A DNA stretch of 51,510 nt from Deltaproteobacteria bacterium (GTDB taxonomy: Bacteria; Desulfobacterota; Binatia; UBA1149; JAJCZL01), in assembly GCA_029262415.1 (NCBI GenBank), contig JAJCZL010000075.1, positions 1 through 51,510 on the forward strand. The letters are read 5' to 3'. The translations under genes and the position numbers were made by a program. Positions 35,301-42,172 of the stretch are shown here, one piece after another; the stretch's first letter is position 1; every line of letters starts with the position of its first letter. Below the pieces are notes generated by a model that saw only the letters and a program-made list of their open reading frames with translations, made no database searches and had not been told where the DNA came from.

Positions 35301-35950
35301 TGGTCGGACGGCTCAAACGAGCGGATCGACTCAACGGTGTCACCGAACAGCTCACAGCGAGCCGGGTAGGCGTAGCCGGGAGGCCACAAGTCGGCGATGC
35401 CCCCGCGCACGGCGTACTCACCGGGTTCTTCGACCAGACCGACTTTCCTATAGCCGAGGCCTTCGAGTTGCTGGCGAAATGAGTCCAAGTCGAGTTCATC
35501 ATCTGTGACGATGTAGGCCGCGTCTTTCGTGTAGCGCCGGGTCGGCGGAGTTCGCAGCGCCATCGCTTCCGGTGAAGTCACAACGATTGGAGCGGGCATC
35601 TGCAAAAGTTGGTACAGCGCCGCAGCGCGCGCGGCTTCTGTTTCGATCGCCGGCGAGATCAGTTCCAGCGGCGGCGTCTCGCGGGCCGGAAAATGATGCA
35701 CCCGGCGCGCAAGAAACGGCTCATCGGGTGACTCGCCGAGCACGGTTTGGAACTCGCGGGCCAGTTCTTCGGCGCGCGACGTCGTCGCGGCAACCACTAA
35801 CGCCGGCCGCGCAGCGGCTTCGAGCAAATGCGCGAGCACCAGTGCCGTGGCTCCGCCGCGTAGGCCCTGCAGATGCCAGGAGAGTTCCGGAAAGGACGCT
35901 AGCTCTTTCTTTAGGTACGCGGGTAGCGCTTCTGTCGATTCCTCAGACAA
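32357..35950 (-). CDS. mfd: Transcription-repair coupling factor
   Basis: 1197 residues, full length, TTG start with a weak AAGCGGA site. The UvrB-like N-terminal module has HHFPARETPPLELISP and GMRGGIADLWPPG-type blocks. The CarD-like RNA polymerase interaction domain has GDYMVHVDHGIGLYQGL. The RecG-like motor has GDVGYGKTEVAMRA, DEEHRFG, TATPIPRTL and RGRVGRSHRRAYAYM. The TRCF C-terminal domain follows. Mfd dislodges stalled RNA polymerase and recruits UvrA. It sits 7 nt after aroQ. Confidence 0.98.
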   Translation of the reverse strand: MSEESTEALPAYLKKELASFPELSWHLQGLRGGATALVLAHLLEAAARPALVVAATTSRAEELAREFQTVLGESPDEPFLARRVHHFPARETPPLELISPAIETEAARAAALYQLLQMPAPIVVTSPEAMALRTPPTRRYTKDAAYIVTDDELDLDSFRQQLEGLGYRKVGLVEEPGEYAVRGGIADLWPPGYAYPARCELFGDTVESIRSFEPSDQRSIERMEELVVLPVSVVSLEALADPGLRRAVNHRCDELDMTSGERRELDETLQGGFRFPGYELFMPFAFEQRTTIIDYLPKGTLTVVIDAPSVDETIEREADRLVMAEGAASDAGSFYPEPGALFVGAEVLRRALAAKPLIEVDFAEALESGGEPGDRRYRIDVKSNSSLLAVRAKMKATKTSEGFTPLVAELAKLRGPNTKLIVTASDPTQLHRLEHLLSIAAVEGVVRTRSFPEALAAKEDKLWLVEGHLSDGFALPGQGLSVITDEEIFGERRRVRAHRRVSRARALTILGNIAPGDYMVHVDHGIGLYQGLKHLRAGGTEGDFIHLEYAGGDRYYLPVDRINVVEKYIGAAGGAGPRLDKIGGTSWVRAKTRAKESILAMAEELLELEAFRAINARTPFARPGGDYEEFEGHFPFEETEGQRQAIADVVRDFTGGKPMDRLVCGDVGYGKTEVAMRAIYLACMGGRQVAVLVPTTVLASQHYQTIGRRFDGYPVNVAMMSRFKGRAENAEVVEGLKAGTIDVVIGTHRILQKDVSFAKLGLLVIDEEHRFGVAAKEKIKGLKREVDVLTLTATPIPRTLQMALGGVRDMSLIETPPVDRLAIRTYVARYDEGLIKQAILRELGRGGQTFVVHNRVSNIGSLAEKIRELVPGARIGVGHGQLKEGELEKVMLDFLEHRIDVLVCTTIIESGLDIPNANTMIINRADAFGLAQLYQIRGRVGRSHRRAYAYMLVPAERMINETARKRLAVLQTLDDLGSGFRLAAHDLEIRGAGNLLGKQQSGQVAAIGFDMFMRMLEEATKEVRGLDVGPRVEPEIELGAEAFIPDGYIDDIGERLLMYKRMANVEYASELETIGEELLDRFGPLPQPVEDFLRIMALRPALKRLAVEQLKAGSETCVVKFHEASPVSAEALIGLAASAPKRYKLRPDGTFTVRIKAQSWDQTVDAIQEMLEGLLASSGIEAFAQGDHDDLAATSLR

Positions 35951-35957
35951 ATCCGCT

Positions 35958-36416
35958 TCAGATCAGCTCGGCCAACGCGCGCAGACCGAGTAGGTAGCTG
36001 GTCGGTCCAAAACCGATTACCTGGCCGGCGACAACGTCGCAGAGCAGCGAGCGGTGGCGGAACTCTTCACGCTTGTGGATGTTGGAGAGATGCACTTCGA
36101 CCACCGGCAAAGCGACCGCGAGGACCGCATCGCGAAGCGCGACGCTGGTATGCGTGTAGGCCGCAGGGTTGATCAGGATTCCGTTCAAGCCGCCGCGGGC
36201 GCCTTGGATGGCGGAAACAAGGTCGCCTTCGCTGTTTGACTGGAACGAGACCACCGCGATCTTCAGTTCTTTACCCAAACGCACCAGCGACTTGTCGATC
36301 TCTACGAGCGTCGTACCCCCGTAAGTCTCAGTCTCGCGGGCACCGAGCAGGTTCAGGTTCGGACCGTGGACAACGAGAACACTCTTGTCTTCGACGATTT
36401 TTATTTTGTTTGGCAT
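35958..36416 (-). CDS. aroQ: Type II 3-dehydroquinate dehydratase
   Basis: 152 residues, normal size. Blocks are [14 protein letters not shown], the catalytic Tyr in [34 protein letters not shown] and [15 protein letters not shown]. It dehydrates 3-dehydroquinate to 3-dehydroshikimate, shikimate pathway step three. It lies between aroB and mfd in the same operon, with a gap of 11 nt on the aroB side. Confidence 0.97.
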   Translation of the reverse strand: MPNKIKIVEDKSVLVVHGPNLNLLGARETETYGGTTLVEIDKSLVRLGKELKIAVVSFQSNSEGDLVSAIQGARGGLNGILINPAAYTHTSVALRDAVLAVALPVVEVHLSNIHKREEFRHRSLLCDVVAGQVIGFGPTSYLLGLRALAELI

Positions 36417-36427
36417 CTGTTCATCCG

Positions 36428-37567
36428 TTAACCGAGTGCGCGTAGCGCCGCGCGCGGCGCGAGCTTCTCTTCACAACAACTGCCGATGCCCTTAGTAAGG
36501 ATAAACCTCACCTCGCCACCGGCAGCTTTCTTATCGAATGCGATCGCGTCGACCAACGCCTTGCGGTCAAGATCCGCGGGGATCGCCGTCTGCAGCCCAA
36601 GCCTTTTGAGCAGCGAGATCAGGCGCTCGACGTCGCCCTCGCTGCAGAGGCCGCGTTCGAGCGAAAGCCTCGCAGCCGCAACCATGCCCATCGCGACCGC
36701 TTCGCCGTGCAAGAAACGCCGGTACTTGCTGACCTTCTCGACGGCATGACCGAAGGTGTGGCCGAAATTCAAGGTCGCGCGCAGACCGGCATCGGTCTCG
36801 TCTTTGGCAACCACATGCGCCTTGAGCTTGCAGCAGCGCGCGACGACTTCGGTCATCAGTCCGGCATCGCGCGCGCCGACCGCCACGCTGTTGCGATCAA
36901 GCAAGTTGAAAAGCGGCTTGCTCATGATCACGCCTTTCTTGACGACCTCGGCCAGACCCGCCCGGTATTCGCGGTCGGGCAGCGTCGACAGTACCGCAGT
37001 GTCGGCTACCACCAGCGAGGGCTGATGAAAGGCACCAATCAGGTTCTTTCCGTGCGCGGTGTTCACGCCGGTTTTGCCGCCGACGCTGGAATCGACCTGC
37101 GCGAGCAGCGTGGTCGGAACCTGCACAAAGCGAATGCCGCGTAGAACCGTCGACGCGACAAAGCCCGCCACGTCTCCAACTACACCGCCGCCGAGCGCAA
37201 CAATCAACGTGTCACGCGCACCGCCGCCGTCCAGAACTGCGTCGTAGAGATTGGATACGGTTCTTAGATTCTTGAAACGTTCGCCGTCGGGCATTTCCAA
37301 GACTTCGATCTTCGCACGACCGGGAATTCCTCGCAGCGAGCGTTCGAGTCGAGCACCGTAGAGCGAACGCACCAGCGCGTTGGTGATCACCACCACGCGC
37401 CCGGCCGGCTCGAGTTCGCCGACCAGCCGACCGGTGTCGCTGAGCAGGCCCGCGCCGACGTGAATCGGATAGGACCTGGCACCGAGCGAGACCTTTACGA
37501 CGGTGCCGACCCCCGCCCCGTTGTCGCCACCGGTACGGCGTGTATCCGAGCTGCGGCGTGTCGCCAT
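36428..37567 (-). CDS. aroB: 3-dehydroquinate synthase
   Basis: 379 residues from the ATG at 37567, one nucleotide after the aroK stop. Upstream in-frame codons overlap aroK and are unlikely. It has the NAD-binding block [15 protein letters not shown], the active-site stretch [13 protein letters not shown], and the metal-binding His in [11 protein letters not shown]. The first about 20 residues ([13 protein letters not shown]) look like a disordered extension, so a later GTG start is possible. It converts DAHP to 3-dehydroquinate. Confidence 0.95.
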   Translation of the reverse strand: MATRRSSDTRRTGGDNGAGVGTVVKVSLGARSYPIHVGAGLLSDTGRLVGELEPAGRVVVITNALVRSLYGARLERSLRGIPGRAKIEVLEMPDGERFKNLRTVSNLYDAVLDGGGARDTLIVALGGGVVGDVAGFVASTVLRGIRFVQVPTTLLAQVDSSVGGKTGVNTAHGKNLIGAFHQPSLVVADTAVLSTLPDREYRAGLAEVVKKGVIMSKPLFNLLDRNSVAVGARDAGLMTEVVARCCKLKAHVVAKDETDAGLRATLNFGHTFGHAVEKVSKYRRFLHGEAVAMGMVAAARLSLERGLCSEGDVERLISLLKRLGLQTAIPADLDRKALVDAIAFDKKAAGGEVRFILTKGIGSCCEEKLAPRAALRALG

Positions 37568-37568
37568 C

Positions 37569-38096
37569 TCAGGCGTCCCCCGCCCTACGCAAGCGCGGCT
37601 CGAGCATCGCGGCAACGCGCGCAGAAGACTGATCGATGCTCAGGCCGTCGGTTTCGACAAGGACATCGGCACTACGGTAAGCATCCATGCGTTTGAGCCA
37701 CAGCTCTTCGAGACGCCTTGCCGCCTCCGGGCCTTTCGCCAGTGGACGCTTCGAGCCACGTCGAATGCGCTCCATGATGGTCTCGAAACTCGCGATCAAG
37801 CACACAACGACACCGTGACTGCGCAACACTTCGCGGTTGGCCGGGTCAACGAAAGTGCCACCGCCGGTGGAGATCACGCTGGGCTCTTGCAGGTTCAACG
37901 CACGCACGGCTTCAGCTTCGATGCGACGGAACCCGACCTCGCCGTCAGTTTCAAAAATACTGGCTATGGAGCGCCCCTGCTGGGCTTCGATCGATTCGTC
38001 GAGGTCGATGAACGGGCGCCTCAGACGCGACGCGAGGTGGCGACCGATCGCGGTTTTTCCGCTTGCCATGAAGCCTGTGAGCACAACATGGATCAA
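37569..38096 (-). CDS. aroK: Shikimate kinase
   Basis: 175 residues, TTG start overlapping the aroC stop by TTGA. It has the P-loop GFMASGKT, the shikimate-binding DLDESIE, FRRIEAEA and STGGGTF, and the lid Arg in RPLA. It phosphorylates shikimate. Coupled translation with aroC and aroB indicates a co-regulated aro block. Confidence 0.96.
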   Translation of the reverse strand: MIHVVLTGFMASGKTAIGRHLASRLRRPFIDLDESIEAQQGRSIASIFETDGEVGFRRIEAEAVRALNLQEPSVISTGGGTFVDPANREVLRSHGVVVCLIASFETIMERIRRGSKRPLAKGPEAARRLEELWLKRMDAYRSADVLVETDGLSIDQSSARVAAMLEPRLRRAGDA

Positions 38097-39256
38097 CGCG
38101 TATCCCAGCCGATCTGCTGGAGATACCCGTGGTAGTTGCGGGTAATCTCGGTGAGCGAATCGCCGCCGAATTTTTCTAGAAACAGTCTTGCAAGTTCGTA
38201 AGCAACAACCGCTTCGCAGATCACCGCAGCGGCGGGGATAGCGACGACATCGGAGCGTTCGATCGTCGCCTTCGATTCCTCTTTAGTCGCGATATCAACC
38301 GAACGCAGTGGGCGCATCAAAGTAGAGATCGGTTTGAAAGCGACGTGCACGACCAGCGGTTCACCTGAGGTCATGCCGCCTTCGGTTCCTCCGTAGTTGT
38401 TCGAGGCGCGGCCGACACCGTCTTCGGTCTTGACGATCTCGTCGTGGATTTCCGAGCCGCGCACACGCGCGGCGTGAAAGCCGACGCCGACCTCGACGCC
38501 TTTGACGGCTTGAATACCCATCAGTGCGCCCGCCAATCGCGCGTCGGTCTTGCGGTCCCAGTGCACGTAGCTTCCCAGGCCCGGGGGCAGACCGGTAACA
38601 CATACCTCGACGACCCCACCGAGCGTGTCGCCGCTGTTGCGGCAATCGTCGATCAGCTCGATCACGGCCTTCTCGGCGGCCGGGTCGGCCATACGGACTT
38701 CAGATTTCTCGGCAGCCATGAAGACCGACTCGGGAGTTTTGCCGGCGTAGTCGGCCTTGATGCCGCCAATCTCCAGGCAGTAACCCATCGTCTTGATGCC
38801 GAACTGTTCGAGGATCTGACGTGCAAGACCACCTGCGGCGACGCGCGAAGTGGTCTCGCGCGCCGAAGCACGCTCGAGAACGTTGCGAACGTCGGAGTGG
38901 TCGTACTTCTGGCTGCCGACCATGTCGGCATGGCCGGGACGCGGCCGGGTCACAGCGATCGAATCGTCGCGGTCGGCGGGATCGGCCGACATCTTTTTGC
39001 TCCAGTTCTTCCAGTCCAGGTTCTCGATCACCATCGTCACCGGCGACCCCATCGTCTCGCCCCAGCGGATGCCGGAGTGGAACTGAACCTGGTCGTTTTC
39101 GATCTTCATGCGCCCGCCGCGGCCGTAGCCCTGTTGGCGACGCGCGAGGTTATGATTGATCGTATCGATCGAGATCGGCCAGCCGGCGGGCATTCCTTCG
39201 ACGACTACCGTCAGACAAGGCCCGTGCGACTCTCCGGCAGTCAAAAGACGGAGCAT
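38093..39256 (-). CDS. aroC: Chorismate synthase
   Basis: 387 residues, full length. The signatures are GESHGPCL near the N-terminus, GYGRGGRM, RPRPGHADMVGSQKYDH, the Arg-rich ERASARETTSRVAAG, and NYGGTEGGMTSGEP. It makes chorismate from EPSP with reduced FMN. It is the first gene of the long minus-strand run, so the main promoter should lie in the 39257-39767 spacer. Confidence 0.98.
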   Translation of the reverse strand: MLRLLTAGESHGPCLTVVVEGMPAGWPISIDTINHNLARRQQGYGRGGRMKIENDQVQFHSGIRWGETMGSPVTMVIENLDWKNWSKKMSADPADRDDSIAVTRPRPGHADMVGSQKYDHSDVRNVLERASARETTSRVAAGGLARQILEQFGIKTMGYCLEIGGIKADYAGKTPESVFMAAEKSEVRMADPAAEKAVIELIDDCRNSGDTLGGVVEVCVTGLPPGLGSYVHWDRKTDARLAGALMGIQAVKGVEVGVGFHAARVRGSEIHDEIVKTEDGVGRASNNYGGTEGGMTSGEPLVVHVAFKPISTLMRPLRSVDIATKEESKATIERSDVVAIPAAAVICEAVVAYELARLFLEKFGGDSLTEITRNYHGYLQQIGWDTR

Positions 39257-39767
39257 CGCGCCACGCTATCACGGCGAGATTGCAGGTAAATCCCCTGAGG
39301 CCCGCGTAAGCCCCGCAAGCGTGCACGCATTTGGCGGGCCGCTCCCCCATGAGTTGCCCGGCTCACCGGCCTAACGGTTGCACGCATTTGGCACTTGACC
39401 CTTGCCCTCGGTCCGACATGCCGCCTCCTCGGTTTGCCGGACATTCACAGTTGCGTATTCGCATAGTCGTGCACTCGCGTATCTTAGAACTGCTTTTCAG
39501 TGAGGCCCCAGCCAATGGCCACGACGGTGGGAGCGTCTGACCAAAACTTCGGTTTTCAAAGAACGCGCGGGCAGCCTGAGCGGCAACCCCCTGATAGGGG
39601 CGAATCTAAAACAAAAGTAGAGCCTTCGTCAAGCTCTAACTCACCAACAAAACGGAGATATGTCGGATCTGTAATATTTCGACGTGTACTTCGTTTCGGA
39701 CCAGCACCGGCCGAGTCTTGCACCGTCAGCGTGGCACCGTCAGTGCGGAGCCGTCAGTGCGCGGCGG
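39257..39767. promoter_or_regulatory. 511-bp spacer with short repeats, probable aro-operon promoter region
   Basis: No supportable gene. It has a direct repeat TGCACGCATTTGGC at 39322-39335 and 39379-39392, and a CCCCTGATAGGGG hairpin at about 39588-39600. An AT-richer stretch spans about 39600-39690. Imperfect 14-16-bp tandem units of the type CACCGTCAG(C/T)G lie at 39721-39770, just after the secretin stop on the minus strand. Transcription of aroC must start here, but I cannot name one promoter. Confidence 0.45.
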
Positions 39768-41450
39768 TCACTGCGAGCCAGGCCCCGCCGCGACCGCCGC
39801 GGCGCCGATGATTGTCGGCGTAACCAACACCAAGAGTTCCTCGGTCTCGCGCTCGGTACTTCGCTTACCGAACAGGTGACCGAGAACCGGGATCGAGCGC
39901 AGCCCCGGCACACCCGTTCCCGAGCGCGTGCTCCCGCGGCGCAGCAGCCCGCCCAACACCGCGGTTTCGCCGCTGGCCACGACCAGTTCGGCTTCTACCA
40001 GGCGGCTGAACTCCTCGGGGATGCCGTCGGGCGGTTGTGGGGGTCCGAGCGTACTCGACTCGGCTTCGATCTCGAGCAGCACCCGGCCGCCCGCAAGAAT
40101 CTGCGGCGACACGTGCATGCTGACACCTACCGGAATCTCTTCAACGGCGCGTGAGTTGCCGCCGACGCTAAGGCCGGCCTCCCCTTCTAGTAGTGAAGTG
40201 CGGTCGGGCAAGCGGATGCGCAATACGCGTACGCTTTCTATGCGGGCTGCACGTCCCTCGAGTACAACTACGCGGGGGCGCGAAATGATCCTGACTCGTC
40301 CTGCGGATTCGAGTGCGGCAAGGCGCGCGCTGACCGCACGACTACCTGCAGTTGCGAACAACAAAGCCGCCGATTCCCCGGGTGCGTCGGCGGCCGGCAG
40401 GTCGACCTGTGCGCCGAAACGCCCGTCGGCGTGCCACTGAATGCCGAGTTCTTCACGTGCCGAGCGCGAGATCTCGACGATCTCCGCCTCTAGGCGCACC
40501 GGTCTGCGTGGGACGTCGAGTTCTTGAAACAAAGCTGCGGCAAGCTCGACGCCGCCGGACGGCCCGGTCAAGACAACCGCGCCGGCGACAGGGTCGGCGT
40601 CTGCGGTGACGTTGAAACCGCGTACCGTGGCTTGCAAACTTTCAGCGAGTTCGCGTGAACGTCCGCTCGACAGCGCGAGGATGCGCATCGCGGTATCGTC
40701 GTCGCGCGAATCGTGGCCGGCCTCGGGGCCCGTCCTGGGGCTGGGGCTCGGCCCGGTTCTCGGGCCGGGCTTGGGTCCGGGCCTGAGGCCGGCCTCGGGC
40801 TCCGCGCGCACTGCGCCAGGTGCATCGACGCTAAGCCCGACCGACGAGCCGGGGTGCCCAGCGTGCGAGGAAGGACTTGTCCGGCGCACTTCGATCAGGT
40901 CTTCGCCAACCTCGAAATCGAAGCCGACTGTTCGCGCGAGCGCCTCCAAGCCCAGGCGCCAATCGACGTTGTCGAGTACCGCAGAGACCTCGCCCGACAC
41001 CCGCGGGTCGATAACAACGCCGCGCCCGGCCTGCGCCGCAACACCGGCGAGCCACTCATCCAACGGTTTGCGTGCCGGACGCGCGGCGCGCTCTTTATGC
41101 GGCCGGCCCGCCGACGCTCGCTTCGCCGCTAACGCTGGTTCGGGCGCCGCCTTCGTACTGCCCGCGCTCTCCGCAATACGGGCAATGCCCGCAACACCGG
41201 CAACGCCCGCAGTGTCCGCAGTGCGATCGGCGCTCGCGGCCTGCGCGGCATCGGCGCCGGGCGCAGCTGCGATGCCGGGGAACACAAACGGGAGGATCCG
41301 ACTCGCCACGTCCGCAATCTGCGCGGGAAGCAACCGGCTCGGCACCGACACCAACACCGCCATGCCGACTGCAAAGCCCGCTGCAACCACCGCAATGATT
41401 TTGCGCAGGCGCGGTGGCCGCCTCGCACGCCGCAGATCCGACCTAACCAT
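39768..41450 (-). CDS. Secretin-family outer-membrane channel (PilQ/GspD type)
   Basis: 560 residues from ATG 41450 (GTG 41453 is the alternative), after GGAGG. A long basic N-region precedes one hydrophobic segment, then an Ala-rich stretch, an STN domain (about 125-185; LDEWLAGVAAQAGRGVVIDPR) and an odd Pro/Gly/Arg linker (RPGPKPGPRTGPSPSPRTGP). An N1-like domain and the secretin core follow (EIPVGVSMHVSPQIL, VVASGETAVLGGLL, GLRSIPVLGHLFG, LLVLVTPTII). Secretins form 12-15-mer rings for type II secretion or type IV pili. No pilin, ATPase or platform gene is in view apart from a possible PilM-like gene upstream, so its partners must be elsewhere. Confidence 0.88.
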   Translation of the reverse strand: MVRSDLRRARRPPRLRKIIAVVAAGFAVGMAVLVSVPSRLLPAQIADVASRILPFVFPGIAAAPGADAAQAASADRTADTAGVAGVAGIARIAESAGSTKAAPEPALAAKRASAGRPHKERAARPARKPLDEWLAGVAAQAGRGVVIDPRVSGEVSAVLDNVDWRLGLEALARTVGFDFEVGEDLIEVRRTSPSSHAGHPGSSVGLSVDAPGAVRAEPEAGLRPGPKPGPRTGPSPSPRTGPEAGHDSRDDDTAMRILALSSGRSRELAESLQATVRGFNVTADADPVAGAVVLTGPSGGVELAAALFQELDVPRRPVRLEAEIVEISRSAREELGIQWHADGRFGAQVDLPAADAPGESAALLFATAGSRAVSARLAALESAGRVRIISRPRVVVLEGRAARIESVRVLRIRLPDRTSLLEGEAGLSVGGNSRAVEEIPVGVSMHVSPQILAGGRVLLEIEAESSTLGPPQPPDGIPEEFSRLVEAELVVASGETAVLGGLLRRGSTRSGTGVPGLRSIPVLGHLFGKRSTERETEELLVLVTPTIIGAAAVAAGPGSQ

Positions 41451-42054
41451 CACCGGCCGCACCTCCCCCCAACCACGCAAGCGCCAGCCCGATCGGTACG
41501 CACAGCCGCTTGCCGGCCGCAGCGGCGGCGTGCTCGCACTCAGCGGAAACGCTTACTGCGGTTAGTGGATCCAAGTCGGCGGCATGTTCGGCCGCAACAC
41601 CGAGAACGTCGGCCAGTGTCAGCAACGCGCAGTCTTGGGTGTCGACGACGGCAAGGTCGAGCCGGGCCGCACGGAAGAGATCTTCGAGATCGTCGAGCGC
41701 GCGCAAGTTCACCAACGCCCACGCCTCGGTGCCCTGCGCGGGAACGCGCCCGATCTCAGCTTTCGCCTCGGCCATCGCAGCCGCGGGCGATCCGCCCTCC
41801 AGCGCGCAATACTCGGCGCTGAGGCCGACTACATGCGGCAACTCGGTAGCCGATGCGGTACGCGCGAGCTCGAAAACCCCTGGGCAAAAACGCGTCGTGC
41901 CATGAGCATCCAACACCGACGCTTCGACCCACAAACACGAAACCAGCAGCGGTTCATCGCGGGTACTCGCGATCACCGCGAGCGTCAGCCGCTCTCGCCT
42001 CACATCCCAGAACGCCGCCCGTTTGCGCAGCCGCCTACGAAGTCGCCAACTCAT
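41443..42054 (-). CDS. Possible PilM/HofM-like partner of the secretin
   Basis: About 203 residues from ATG 42054. The frame is open up to 42234, but that part would overlap priA. It begins with a basic helix (MSWRLRRRLRKRAAFWDVRRE) and then a beta strand LTLAVIAS. The stretch ALDDLEDLFRAARLDLAVVDTQDCALL resembles the actin-like fold of PilM/HofM/GspL, where a similar segment follows the second subdomain. Identity is weak and no ATP-binding motif is clear. It ends 8 nt inside the secretin gene, so the two are coupled. Function assigned mainly by context. Confidence 0.55.
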   Translation of the reverse strand: MSWRLRRRLRKRAAFWDVRRERLTLAVIASTRDEPLLVSCLWVEASVLDAHGTTRFCPGVFELARTASATELPHVVGLSAEYCALEGGSPAAAMAEAKAEIGRVPAQGTEAWALVNLRALDDLEDLFRAARLDLAVVDTQDCALLTLADVLGVAAEHAADLDPLTAVSVSAECEHAAAAAGKRLCVPIGLALAWLGGGAAGDG

Positions 42055-42172
42055 CAATAAGGATGCTCGCGCAGACCGTAGCGACCCGTCAATGACTGAG
42101 GCGTCATAGCTGCCGAGCGCTGCCGCTTCGACAACTTCCCCCGCTCGTGAGACATCGTTGGGACACCCCGCA

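Noticed and set aside
39257-39767. Riboswitch or tRNA gene in the spacer upstream of aroC
   Set aside because: No cloverleaf, T-box specifier or c-di-GMP/other riboswitch core could be recognised; only short repeats and a small hairpin.
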